This document shows positions 8,119 to 16,899 of a stretch of 64,000 bases of DNA, in pieces (within the stretch, counting starts at the first letter, position 1; every line of letters begins with the position of its first letter). The notes below the pieces were generated by a model, which was not told the origin of the DNA, did no database searches, and saw nothing but the letters and a program-made list of their open reading frames with translations. Source of the DNA: Eubacterium_G segne (GTDB taxonomy: Bacteria; Bacillota; Clostridia; Lachnospirales; Lachnospiraceae); the NCBI RefSeq assembly GCF_014287775.1, contig NZ_JACOOZ010000011.1:1-64000 (forward strand), read 5' to 3'. Position numbers and translations under genes: made by a program.

Positions 8119-9558
8119 TTAACGCTTCTTTTTTACTATTGATAATATATAATTTAAGCTTTCAAATTTCAAAAGCTTTGCTCCTGCAATGTATATCACA
8201 GCACCAACAATTACCTGTATTGGCAACAATGCAAAATCATTTAGATTTATTTTTCCAATAGCATATACAACCATAGCCATAAAAGCTCCCAGCAACATAG
8301 ATGGCAGCATATCAGCTAACTGTTCTCTGTATTTATACCCCAACAATTTTCTGTTTGGTGTAGCGTTTACAATTGCGCTCAACGGCGAAGTTATCAAATA
8401 TGCCATTGCCATTGCCAATACTCCAAAAGGCATTGATATTAAAATAGAAATAATTCCAATTGTCTTCTTTATAATTTCCAATTTTAAAAATATATCACTT
8501 CTTCCCACAGCTTTTATTGCATTCAAATTAGCTGTATGTATAGGCCAAAATCCATATGTAAAGCAAAATATTTTCAAAAAAGGTACGCACTTCATCCACT
8601 TTTCAGTAAGCAAAATTCTAACAACCGGCTCCGCGCATGCCGCCAATCCAAGAACTATCGGCCATATTATAAAACTACTTGTTTTTATGGCACGTCTGGT
8701 CATGGCTTTTACCCTGTCTATTTCATCCTGCTTAGAAGAGATCGCCGGAAATAACACGCTATCTATGGCAACGTTTACATTTGTGATTACCAGATATGGT
8801 AAATGTTTTCCTTTGTTATAGTATGCCAAATCAGCAGATGAATACACTTTGCCTATTATTACCTGGCGAATATTATTGTACACGGTATCCAACAGTGATG
8901 ATGCCAATAACTTCCAACCATATGCAAATAATCCCTTTAGCCTTTTAAAAGAGAACTTTAACTTTGGTCTCCACTTTACTGTTATCCATAAAATTATTGT
9001 GTCTACTGTTTGGTTGAATATCTGCTGTGCAACTAATGCCCACACTCCAAATCCGGCATATGCCATGGCAATTCCCACAACTGCAGAACCAATTGTTCCT
9101 CCCAATGTTGAGAAGAAAAACTTTTTAAACTGCATAGTCCTTGACACATATGCCTGCTGTACATTTTTAACACCGGATATTATTAACGTAAGACTCAGCA
9201 CTCTTACCACTGCCGTTAATTCCGGATTTTCATAAAATGCCGCTATCCACGGTGCCGCAACAAACATCCCTGCATATAAAACTATACACAGTAACATGTT
9301 GAAAAAGAATACCGTTGAGAAATCCGTGTCATCTGCATTCTTTCTTTGTATAAGTGCATTGCCCATTCCGCTATCAACAAATACATTTAAAATATTTGTA
9401 AATACCGTTACCAATGCAATAACACCATATGCCTCCGGTGCTAAAAGACGTGCAAGAACAATAGATACAACAAACGCTATGCCCTGCGCTCCACATCTTT
9501 CAGCGAATCTCCAAAAGAAATTTTTAGTAATATTCGTTCTACTTGTCATATTATCCAT
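8119..9558 (-). CDS. Wzx-like polysaccharide flippase (MOP superfamily)
   Basis: The 479-residue protein has about 12-14 membrane segments and resembles WzxC-type lipopolysaccharide/teichuronic acid exporters. The pattern includes FFWRFAERCGAQGIAFVVSIVLAR, LIQRKNADDTDFSTVFFFN and WKLLASSLLDTVYNNIRQVIIGK. It should flip the undecaprenyl-linked repeat unit across the membrane for Wzy-type polymerization, matching the Wzy-like protein at 23951-25219. AAGGGG lies seven to eight bases before the ATG. It follows the WecF-like gene by 13 bases. Confidence 0.93.
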   Translation of the reverse strand: MDNMTSRTNITKNFFWRFAERCGAQGIAFVVSIVLARLLAPEAYGVIALVTVFTNILNVFVDSGMGNALIQRKNADDTDFSTVFFFNMLLCIVLYAGMFVAAPWIAAFYENPELTAVVRVLSLTLIISGVKNVQQAYVSRTMQFKKFFFSTLGGTIGSAVVGIAMAYAGFGVWALVAQQIFNQTVDTIILWITVKWRPKLKFSFKRLKGLFAYGWKLLASSLLDTVYNNIRQVIIGKVYSSADLAYYNKGKHLPYLVITNVNVAIDSVLFPAISSKQDEIDRVKAMTRRAIKTSSFIIWPIVLGLAACAEPVVRILLTEKWMKCVPFLKIFCFTYGFWPIHTANLNAIKAVGRSDIFLKLEIIKKTIGIISILISMPFGVLAMAMAYLITSPLSAIVNATPNRKLLGYKYREQLADMLPSMLLGAFMAMVVYAIGKINLNDFALLPIQVIVGAVIYIAGAKLLKFESLNYILSIVKKKR

Positions 9559-9571
9559 TTAAAATTCCCCT

Positions 9572-10693
9572 TTATCTATTGTATTTTTCAGTCACACTGT
9601 TATAAATATTTCTCCACTTTTCAACCTTAGCAGACATGTCCGAAAAATGTAAAATAAATTTGTTAAATTCTTCCTGATCTGTTATTTCAAAATCAGAAAT
9701 AAATTCCTGAAAACTTAGATTTTCAATATCATTGCAATCCTGTATAGGTACCCCGTTTTCCCTAAAATACTTATACATTACACTATCTTTTGGCATATAT
9801 AATTTAACATTTCTGCACACCATTCTATTGATATTTCCCAATCCACACTGACGTTGCGTATCAAAAATTGCAATATCTATTCTTTTCATCAATTCAAAAT
9901 ATTCATCTGCCTTCATAAAATCTTTTAGTGCCATAATCTTGCCCGGAAATAGCTTTTCCGCATATTCTGCAACTTCCGTTGCATATTTGTCATTGTCATT
10001 TCCATAACTTAAAGGCAAAAATATCTTTATTTTTTCTTCCGCAAAATGTTTTAGAGAATCGAGAACTTCCTTATGGTTGAGGCTTTCCATAGCATTATGC
10101 CCTACCTGTATGTATATTTCCTGCCCCTTCTCTCTGCTATCCCTCAACTGTCTATATGGTGTATAATCCTGCAATTCCTTAGCCACCTTTGCAGAACAAT
10201 ACGGTGCATAAAATACCTTGGTTTTGGATTCCGGATATTCGTTTCTATAATAATCACAATCAGGTGGAAATATTCCCACCATTGCATAAACTTTAGTTCT
10301 AAATGTCGTATTTAGGTATTCATGGATGGCCTTATTTATTCCTGTCCACTCTCCTCTCCATGAATATAAATCAAACCCCCACTCTATCCATATTAATTTC
10401 TTCATTACACTTCTGTTTAATAAAAATAATCCCTTAGCTTTATCATCTAAAAACAGGGAATGGAGCACTATACAATCATATTTTTTTACTATATTGAGAA
10501 GTTTTACCGTAGACTTAACTGAAGAATCCCAAAACATTTCCTTTTGCTCTATAGACAGACTATCATTTAGCATAGTCTCCTGACCTTCTCTCAAATACAG
10601 TATTGCATGTCCATCATTGGCAAAATATTTATCATAAAATTCTGATATTGATTTTGTAAACTTCTCTTTTCTCATAATATGAATTGTTCTCAT
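9572..10693 (-). CDS. WecF-like 4-amino-sugar (Fuc4NAc-type) glycosyltransferase, GT56
   Basis: The 373-residue protein shows the pattern of the Glyco_transf_56 family: WGFDLY (105-110), QVGHNA (196-201), LPLSYG (226-231) and RQCGLGNI (281-288). The reference enzyme WecF/RffT of enteric bacteria moves Fuc4NAc from dTDP-Fuc4NAc to lipid III of enterobacterial common antigen. In this locus dTDP-4-keto-6-deoxyglucose is available from RfbB and a DegT-type aminotransferase is encoded at 14874-16016. A dTDP-4-amino-4,6-dideoxyhexose is therefore the natural candidate donor (inference). There are no membrane segments, as expected for a peripheral enzyme. Confidence 0.85.
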   Translation of the reverse strand: MRTIHIMRKEKFTKSISEFYDKYFANDGHAILYLREGQETMLNDSLSIEQKEMFWDSSVKSTVKLLNIVKKYDCIVLHSLFLDDKAKGLFLLNRSVMKKLIWIEWGFDLYSWRGEWTGINKAIHEYLNTTFRTKVYAMVGIFPPDCDYYRNEYPESKTKVFYAPYCSAKVAKELQDYTPYRQLRDSREKGQEIYIQVGHNAMESLNHKEVLDSLKHFAEEKIKIFLPLSYGNDNDKYATEVAEYAEKLFPGKIMALKDFMKADEYFELMKRIDIAIFDTQRQCGLGNINRMVCRNVKLYMPKDSVMYKYFRENGVPIQDCNDIENLSFQEFISDFEITDQEEFNKFILHFSDMSAKVEKWRNIYNSVTEKYNR

Positions 10694-10724
10694 AATAATC
10701 TAACCTTTCCTCAAAGATTCTTCT

Positions 10725-11729
10725 TTATTTTCCTGATATTTCAAACATAAAAATGCAGACATAATACAATTTAAGCCTAAGCAACAGGCACATAACCTGA
10801 CTTTTTTTTCTCATTCTGCTTAAGTCAACCGTTCTAATTGCATTTTGATAATCATCTTTTTCAAGAATTTTTCTTAATTCTCCGGCTCTCTGGCTTCTCT
10901 TTTTGTATTCCTTCTTTCCCAACATCAAATAATTATACTCCATAAGGAATGCCACCAGCAGATAATTCAACTCACAACTATAATCAATATCTTTTATATT
11001 CTCAATATGTTTTTTAAATTCATAATAAGTTTTTTCCAATATATCAACTATTTTCACATTTAACCTATTACATATACTAGAGTCATTATCCGTTGTATAT
11101 ATATATCCATAAAAATCATAAGAAAAAGCCATAGGATTTTTATTATAGCAGTCAAACATAAATATTCTATCCTGAGCTTTTTGTATTCCCCTAACAAATC
11201 TAAGATTATTATCATCTATGAAACTTTTTTTTATTATTTTTCCCCAACATGCTCCATAGTTATATTCATTGTCCTTCATTTCCAGGATACTTCTGTTTAT
11301 TTTTTCAATATCGGGAGTAATATCTCTTAAATCTAATGAGCCATCATCTGACTTTTCTTCACCGGCTACCATATATTTAAAGCATAATATATCAGCATTT
11401 TTTTCTCTTGCTTTGTTCAATACATCTCCTAAGGATTTCTTTCTGATTTTATCATCCGGGTCAACAAAACATATATATTGCCCTCTTGCAGTTTCAATTC
11501 CCACATTTCTTGCTATTGAAACACCTTCATTTTTTTTATGAATAACCTTAATGTTCTTATCCCTGTCCGCATACTCGTCACATACTTTTCCACAGTTATC
11601 GGGAGAGCCGTCATCTACAATTATAATTTCCATTTCTGCAATATCTTGTTTAGTTAAACTCTCAATGCATTCCCTAAGCATTTTTTCATTAATTTTATAA
11701 ACAGGTATAATTACAGATAATTCCATCAT
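10725..11729 (-). CDS. Glycosyltransferase family 2 (GT-A fold)
   Basis: This 334-residue enzyme is a classical inverting GT2. It has an N-terminal SVIIPVYKIN, a nucleotide-binding VDDGSPDNCG (about residues 38-47), NEGVSIARN and the metal-binding FVDPDD (DxD) near residue 92. Similar proteins in capsule loci add galactose, GlcNAc or related residues. Two adjacent ATG codons (11729 and 11726) could serve; GAGG is seven bases before the first. Intergenic gaps of 31 bases on both sides place it firmly in the operon. Confidence 0.92.
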   Translation of the reverse strand: MMELSVIIPVYKINEKMLRECIESLTKQDIAEMEIIIVDDGSPDNCGKVCDEYADRDKNIKVIHKKNEGVSIARNVGIETARGQYICFVDPDDKIRKKSLGDVLNKAREKNADILCFKYMVAGEEKSDDGSLDLRDITPDIEKINRSILEMKDNEYNYGACWGKIIKKSFIDDNNLRFVRGIQKAQDRIFMFDCYNKNPMAFSYDFYGYIYTTDNDSSICNRLNVKIVDILEKTYYEFKKHIENIKDIDYSCELNYLLVAFLMEYNYLMLGKKEYKKRSQRAGELRKILEKDDYQNAIRTVDLSRMRKKSQVMCLLLRLKLYYVCIFMFEISGK

Positions 11730-11760
11730 TTCTAATCCTCTTTTGCTATTTTTTCATATA

Positions 11761-12843
11761 CTAATTCTGTTTTCTTTCCGCAAAACATTCCTTATTAAGA
11801 GACTCTATCTTAGACAATTTATTCATTATTGGCTTTTCCAAAAACCTTTTTCTTAACATATCAATTATCATGCATACAAGAAAAACACAAAAAACTGATA
11901 GAACGGCATGTAGCGACAGCCATTTTGAATCATAATATTTACAGTTATCAAAAACCGTTTGCCACAAAAACCTTGTCATTGCCCTTCCCTGGGTGTGAAT
12001 AAGGAATATTCCAAAGGTAGATGCCGAAACCATATTTACATATTTATTATTACGTATTTTAATATTTTTGAAAGTTAAAAAGAATCCCATTGCACATGTT
12101 AGTGCCAGTAATTTGTTGCTATCTACCACCATATAGTACGGCTGTTCAAAACCTGCAATTTTGTAACCAACAAAATCCACACATAAAATACTGGCAAATA
12201 TCAGCACCAATGAACCCGCCATCAATATCATTCCATATTTTATACTTTGTGTATACTTGTTTGGATAAATTCTTATATATGATGCAATAAAATAAAGCGT
12301 GACATACCATCCAATGTAATTCCAGGTGTCATTCATTATGGAAAACGTGGATATAATGGTATATATAAACAACAGTATACCGCATAATTTCAAATGCATT
12401 TCTCTCTTTAGTGCTTTTCTCATCCGATTTAAAAATGGAATCAACATATAGAATGCCAAAAAAGACCCCATAAACGAAACATTGACACCATAAATCATAT
12501 TGAATAAAACTCTTACTATGCGTCTTAAAGATAAAACATCATATCCTGTTATAACAAAAATTATATAAATGACAATAGCATAGAATTTCACTTCCAAATA
12601 TAGCTTTAACACTTTCTTCCATGTCAGTTTATATTGGCACATAAAATAACTGCTTATTAACACAAATATGTTAATTGCCATTTTTCCTCCAAATCCAAAG
12701 AACTGCAGAAATATCATATTCGCTGTTATATTGCTATAATCATATAACTGAACAATCCCTGAATTCACTACATAATGATGCGCAATTATTATTAACATTG
12801 CCACTATTCTTAATATTTCTAAGTTAGAGCTTCTTTCCTTCAT
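11761..12843 (-). CDS. Acyltransferase family 3 (OafA/WecH-like) membrane protein
   Basis: The 360-residue integral membrane protein has about ten hydrophobic helices. It starts with the RSSNLEILRIVAMLIIIAHH pattern of acyltransferase-3 enzymes; the histidine pair near residue 21 is the conserved catalytic position. Members O-acetylate or O-acylate surface sugars using acyl-CoA. It is the first gene after the terminator of the Ig-repeat gene, so it may depend on read-through or on a promoter in the 150-base gap. I see no convincing promoter there. AAGGA is eight bases before the ATG. Confidence 0.9.
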   Translation of the reverse strand: MKERSSNLEILRIVAMLIIIAHHYVVNSGIVQLYDYSNITANMIFLQFFGFGGKMAINIFVLISSYFMCQYKLTWKKVLKLYLEVKFYAIVIYIIFVITGYDVLSLRRIVRVLFNMIYGVNVSFMGSFLAFYMLIPFLNRMRKALKREMHLKLCGILLFIYTIISTFSIMNDTWNYIGWYVTLYFIASYIRIYPNKYTQSIKYGMILMAGSLVLIFASILCVDFVGYKIAGFEQPYYMVVDSNKLLALTCAMGFFLTFKNIKIRNNKYVNMVSASTFGIFLIHTQGRAMTRFLWQTVFDNCKYYDSKWLSLHAVLSVFCVFLVCMIIDMLRKRFLEKPIMNKLSKIESLNKECFAERKQN

Positions 12844-12938
12844 TAACCGATTCCTTTATTCGTCAACCAACTATTTAATACTTTCGTTCATACAATATAC
12901 TATTCTAACACAAAATCTGACATTCTCATAGTCAAAGA

Positions 12939-12970
12939 AAAAGGTTGCCATACTAAGATGACAACCCTTT
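12939..12970 (-). terminator. Intrinsic terminator after the Ig-repeat gene
   Basis: On the minus strand GGTTGTCAT (12966-12958) pairs with ATGGCAACC (12951-12943), with one G-U pair, and is followed by TTTTTCTTT. The plus-strand version would contain a C-A mismatch, which marks the minus strand as the transcribed one. It probably stops most transcripts inside the long operon. Confidence 0.7.
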
Positions 12971-12993
12971 ATATTCTTAATATAATTGCTAAA

Positions 12994-14676
12994 TTACTGT
13001 ACTGTAAGTGTAGCTACATCTGAAATTACTGTATTTCCACTTCCATCTTTAACGATACATCTATACTGTTTTGTCTTGTATGATGCAGGTATTTTAAATG
13101 AAATTGTATTTGTCTTATTTCCTGCGATTGATGTATTTACCCAACTTCCAGATGCGTTAAGTGTCTGCCACTGATATGTAAGGTTTGCACCAACTGCACT
13201 TACACTAAACTTAGCTGTTGCTCCAGCCTTTGCTACTAAATCCTTTGGCTGTGATGTTATAGCTAATCCTTCTTTTCCAACTGTTAACTTAGCTGCACTT
13301 GATGTAACACTTGCTCCTGTTACATCTGTAACTATTACTCTGTAGTATTTTACCTTGTATGATGCAGGAATTACCAATGAAATTGTATCTGTATTGTGTC
13401 CTGAAACCTTAGTATTATTCCATGTTGTTCCATCAGAACTTGTCTGCCACTGATATGTAAGACCTGTTCCTGTTGCTACAACCTTAAATGTTGCCTTATT
13501 TCCTGCTCCTGCTGTAACGTTAGCAGGCTGTGATGTTATAGCTAAATTTCTATTACCAACTGTAAGTTTTGCTGCATCAGATGTAACTGACTTACCTGTT
13601 GTAGCATCTGTAACTATTACTCTGTAATATTTTACTGTATATGTTGCAGGAATTGTTAATGTGATCTTTGCTGTATTATGACCTGCAACTTTTGTGTTCT
13701 TCCATGTTGTTCCGTTAGAACTTGTCTGCCACTGATATGTAATCTTATCGCTTCCTGCTGCAACAACATTAAAGCTTACTTTCTTTCCAACAGGTGCTGT
13801 AATGCTCTGTGGCTGTTTTGTAATTGTTAAGCCTTCAACTGTTTCACCAACTGTCAATACTGCAACATCTGATGTAACGCTGTTTCCATACTTATCGCTA
13901 ACGATACATCTGTACTGCTTTGTCTTGTATGATGCAGGTATTGTAAATGAAATTCTGTTTGTCTTATTTCCTGCAATTGATGTATTAGCCCATACATTTG
14001 ATGAACTAAATACCTGCCACTGATATGTAAGTCCTTCACCTTCTGCTTTAAGGCTAAATACTGCCTTTTCACCAGCCTTAGCTGTAAGGTTCTGTGGCTG
14101 GCTTGTAATCTTTAACTCAACAGGTGCTACTGTTGGCTTCTCTGTTGGAGCCTCTGTAGGAGCTTCTGTTGGCTTCTCTGTTGGAGCCTCTGTTTCAGAA
14201 AGTGCTTCCTTCTTAAATAAAACTTTTGCTGTATTGTTACCATACTTAACAATAACTTCGTTTACATCCTGAGTAAGTGCTGATAAGTATACTACTGCAC
14301 CTGCTCCGTCAATTGATGCTACGTTCTGTGAAACGCCGTTCACTGTTACACTTGTGATTGCTTCAGATACGTTAAGGTAAATACCTAACTCAGATGCCCA
14401 TCCAGGCTGCTGAATGCTAACCACCTCATTAACTGTCATGTTTGCTTTGTCATAGTAGTAATTATTGTTTGAATTCTGTCCTACCAAAACCCAGTTTGCT
14501 CCAACTGTAGTCGGTTCTGTTTCTGTCTCTGGAGCTTCCGTTGTATATAACCACCAGAACGGGTTAGTTATAACGTCTCCGTCGAATTCATATGGATCAT
14601 TTACGTTTGCCCCCAAAACTGTGATCGCGCCTAATGTTACCACTACCGAGAATAAAATTGCTAAAAATTTCTTCAT
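12994..14676 (-). CDS. Secreted protein with four tandem Ig-like domains
   Basis: The 560-residue protein starts with a signal peptide (residues 1-23, MKKFLAILFSVVVTLGAITV). A short region with an aromatic FWWLY motif follows, then an N-terminal beta-rich domain (about 60-156, NWVLVGQ to VLFKK) and a Thr/Pro/Glu linker built from TEAPTEKP units (162-186). Four Ig-like repeats of about 90 residues cover 188-277, 283-375, 377-467 and 470-560. Each has ITSQP at the start, TYQWQ in the middle and a Y(Y/C)RxIVxD strand near the end. There is no LPXTG motif or C-terminal membrane anchor. It is probably secreted and may bind cell-wall glycan or polysaccharide. GGAG is eight bases before the ATG. It has its own candidate promoter and a terminator, so it is a separate unit inside the locus. 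Confidence 0.85.
   Translation of the reverse strand: MKKFLAILFSVVVTLGAITVLGANVNDPYEFDGDVITNPFWWLYTTEAPETETEPTTVGANWVLVGQNSNNNYYYDKANMTVNEVVSIQQPGWASELGIYLNVSEAITSVTVNGVSQNVASIDGAGAVVYLSALTQDVNEVIVKYGNNTAKVLFKKEALSETEAPTEKPTEAPTEAPTEKPTVAPVELKITSQPQNLTAKAGEKAVFSLKAEGEGLTYQWQVFSSSNVWANTSIAGNKTNRISFTIPASYKTKQYRCIVSDKYGNSVTSDVAVLTVGETVEGLTITKQPQSITAPVGKKVSFNVVAAGSDKITYQWQTSSNGTTWKNTKVAGHNTAKITLTIPATYTVKYYRVIVTDATTGKSVTSDAAKLTVGNRNLAITSQPANVTAGAGNKATFKVVATGTGLTYQWQTSSDGTTWNNTKVSGHNTDTISLVIPASYKVKYYRVIVTDVTGASVTSSAAKLTVGKEGLAITSQPKDLVAKAGATAKFSVSAVGANLTYQWQTLNASGSWVNTSIAGNKTNTISFKIPASYKTKQYRCIVKDGSGNTVISDVATLTVQ
12997..14115 (-). repeat. Four tandem Ig-domain coding repeats, about 275 bp each
   Basis: Four units encode the Ig-like domains. 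Units 1 and 4 are most alike (both contain NTSIAGNKTN and YKTKQYRCIV), as are units 2 and 3 (both contain SS(N/D)GTTW and KYYRVIVTD). Such internal similarity favours recombination and copy-number change between strains. Confidence 0.8.
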
Positions 14677-14720
14677 TATACCTTCTCCTTCCTTTTAACT
14701 CGGACATAACCATATGAGTT

Positions 14721-14749
14721 ATATTACCATATTACCAAATTTTTTTAAA
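14721..14749 (-). promoter_or_regulatory. Candidate promoter of the Ig-repeat gene
   Basis: On the minus strand TTTAAA (14749-14744) is followed after 17 bases by TAATAT (14726-14721), about 45 bases before the start codon. The gap from 14677 to 14873 also holds a TACC-TT-GGTA inverted repeat at 14785-14794 and two direct ATTACCA copies, possible operator sites. The match is moderate in an AT-rich stretch. Confidence 0.4.
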
Positions 14750-14873
14750 GACTTAAATATAAATTTTTCACAAAAAAATATGAGTACCTTGGTAAAAATA
14801 TAACACCTATGTTTCATATTTTTTTATTTATCAATTTATGTATGCACATTTTATATATTTTTCATTATTTGTT

Positions 14874-16016
14874 TTAACAATTATTTAGAATAATTTCACA
14901 AATCCTGTCTACGTCATCTATTTTCAAATCTGAATATATTGGTAATGTAAGCACCTGTAAAGATACTTTATAAGCCACAGGAGTATCTTTAACATCAAAC
15001 ATTCCCTCATAACATTCATAAGAATTAGTTAAAGGATAGAAATATTTCCTTGCTCCAATTCCATGTTCTGCCAGCAAATCAAATACTTCATCCCTGCTTT
15101 TTCCGAATTTATCTTTGTCAAATAAAACCGGAAAATAAGCATAGTTGCTTTTTACTGCGTTTTGACCAAGGTTCAGTTTTATTCCTGCAACTCCATAGAG
15201 ATTTTTAACATACTGTTCAAAAACCCGTTTTCTCTTCTCTATCTCATGGTCTAGATGCCTTAAATTACAGATTCCCATAGCCGCCGCAAATTCATTCATT
15301 TTGGCATTCCCACCTATAAATTCAGTAGTTTCCGGACCTGTAATGCCAAAGTTCTTCCATTCGTTTAATACCTTCTTCATGGATGAATCCTTAAAGCATA
15401 CCGCGCCGCCTTCTATAGTATTAAATACCTTAGTGGCATGAAAGCTGAACATTGAGGCATCCCCAAATATTGCACTGCTTACCCCGTTTTTTTCCACGCT
15501 AAAGGCATGAGCCGCATCATAAATCACCTTAAGATTATGTTTCTTTGCAATCTTTTCAATTTTTTCCGTGTCACAAAGATTTCCGTATACATGAACCGGA
15601 ACTATTGCACAGGTTCTGTCTGTTATCAATGCTTCTATTTTGTCCGGATCAAGGGTGTAATCATCTTCCTTAATATCGCAAAATACCGGTTTTAACCCCT
15701 TGCGCACAATGGCATGGGTAGTTGATGCAAAAGTAAATGGTGTTGTAATTACCTCATTTTTAGGTTCTCCCCAGGCATTCTTTTCTTTTCCTAACTGAAA
15801 AGCTTCCAAAATACATTCTAATGCCTGATGACCGTTTACAAACAATGCAATATTCTCTTTTGATATCCCAAGATAATCTGCCAGATCCTTTTCTAACTGC
15901 TTGTGCTTTACACCCATATTAGTAAGCCAATGGTTGTCCCACATATCCTTTATTTCATCTGCATATTCCTCAAAAGGCGGCATGGATGATCTTGTCACTA
16001 AAATCTTTTTGTCCAT
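14874..16016 (-). CDS. DegT/DnrJ/EryC1/StrS-family PLP sugar aminotransferase
   Basis: The 380-residue protein is a fold-type I PLP enzyme. The Schiff-base lysine is K196 in SFHATKVFNT, the cofactor-binding aspartate is D167 in IYDAAH, and TTPFTFASTTHA (91-102) forms part of the active site. VTRSSMPPFEEY at the start and HWLTNMG (29-35) resemble aminotransferases that act on dTDP-4-keto-6-deoxyhexoses. RfbB in this locus would supply that substrate, giving dTDP-4-amino-4,6-dideoxyglucose or -galactose. GGGAGG lies five to six bases before the ATG. It is the last gene of the metabolic module that starts at 23935 and lies 14 bases after the fumarase-like gene pair. The exact sugar is inferred, not shown. 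Confidence 0.9.
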   Translation of the reverse strand: MDKKILVTRSSMPPFEEYADEIKDMWDNHWLTNMGVKHKQLEKDLADYLGISKENIALFVNGHQALECILEAFQLGKEKNAWGEPKNEVITTPFTFASTTHAIVRKGLKPVFCDIKEDDYTLDPDKIEALITDRTCAIVPVHVYGNLCDTEKIEKIAKKHNLKVIYDAAHAFSVEKNGVSSAIFGDASMFSFHATKVFNTIEGGAVCFKDSSMKKVLNEWKNFGITGPETTEFIGGNAKMNEFAAAMGICNLRHLDHEIEKRKRVFEQYVKNLYGVAGIKLNLGQNAVKSNYAYFPVLFDKDKFGKSRDEVFDLLAEHGIGARKYFYPLTNSYECYEGMFDVKDTPVAYKVSLQVLTLPIYSDLKIDDVDRICEIILNNC

Positions 16017-16030
16017 TAATTCCTCCCTAA

Positions 16031-16885
16031 TTAGTCTAATTCTACTGAAGCAATTCTCGGTTCAAAGCAACAACATGGTCTTAAACATACCACACGGACT
16101 CCGCTGGCACGTTGTGGACCTACCTTCATAAATGTGGCAAGCACTGTGGTGTCCCCTCCCAGACCTAAAGGTCCGGTTCTCTCTTCATTAACCTTTTCAG
16201 TAATGTATTTTTCCATAGGACTTTGTCTGTCATATGTGCCATCCACCAAAGCTTCTAACATCATTGAAGCTGCCTCATAGTTAGAACGTCCAACTCCTAC
16301 TCCCAATGTACATGGGGTACAGCCTAGCTGCTTTGTTGCCTCCTTAGCCCATGACACAATTTCATCTAATACAACATTGGTATCGTGTTTGTGAAAAACC
16401 CTGTAAGTTCTGCCTCGTATAGCCGGTCCTCCTCCAAACATTAATATGTTAAGTTTAATTTTATCCTCTTTAATATTTCTAATAAGTATAGGTGCCGCCT
16501 CTAACATTCCCGGGTCATCCTCTAACCCCTGGGACTGGTCTATTCTCTGGCTGTCATTGCCTTTTATTGCCATTGGTCGTCCCGGAAGCTTTCTAAGACC
16601 ATATCTCACGCCTTCTTTAATGGACTCAATCATTTCACCGGTTATGGCTTTACCCGGTCCCACTTCTAAAACCAAATGGGGAATACCTGTATCATCACAT
16701 AACGGACTTTGATTTTTTTCTGCAACATAGGCATTTTCCAATATTTTTTCCATTGTCCATTTTGCCTGCTCATTAGTTTCCTTAGCTATTGCCTTTTTAT
16801 ATGCTTCTTTTTTATCTCCAAGGAATGTGGAGCCTGCTTTTACCAATGTGTCACATACCTTTGTAACTATTTTTTCGTCATACAT
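16031..16885 (-). CDS. Class I fumarate hydratase / L-tartrate dehydratase, alpha subunit
   Basis: About 284 residues match the alpha subunit of oxygen-sensitive, [4Fe-4S] class I hydro-lyases (TtdA/FumA N-terminal type). Numbered from the alternative start at 16891, likely cluster cysteines are C65 (SPLCDDTGIPHL), C191 or C194 (CTPCTLGVGVGRSNYEA) and one of C268/C272-C274 near the end, spaced as in TtdA. RTGPLGLGGDTT is the conserved glycine loop. The family adds or removes water on dicarboxylates such as fumarate/malate, mesaconate/citramalate or tartrate. The start is uncertain: a TTG at 16891 has AGGAG at better spacing than the ATG at 16885. Placement in a polysaccharide operon is unusual. 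Confidence 0.88.
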   Translation of the reverse strand: MYDEKIVTKVCDTLVKAGSTFLGDKKEAYKKAIAKETNEQAKWTMEKILENAYVAEKNQSPLCDDTGIPHLVLEVGPGKAITGEMIESIKEGVRYGLRKLPGRPMAIKGNDSQRIDQSQGLEDDPGMLEAAPILIRNIKEDKIKLNILMFGGGPAIRGRTYRVFHKHDTNVVLDEIVSWAKEATKQLGCTPCTLGVGVGRSNYEAASMMLEALVDGTYDRQSPMEKYITEKVNEERTGPLGLGGDTTVLATFMKVGPQRASGVRVVCLRPCCCFEPRIASVELD

Positions 16886-16899
16886 ATTCAATATGTCTC

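Noticed and set aside
8189..8821. Plus-strand 210-codon frame opposite the flippase gene
   Set aside because: It is a mirror of a strongly supported membrane transporter gene, has no ribosome binding site and gives a composition typical of antisense translation.
12997..14115. Regular repeats that might look like a repeat array
   Set aside because: Units are about 275 bp, in frame, and encode Ig domains; there are no short direct repeats with unique spacers, so it is not CRISPR.
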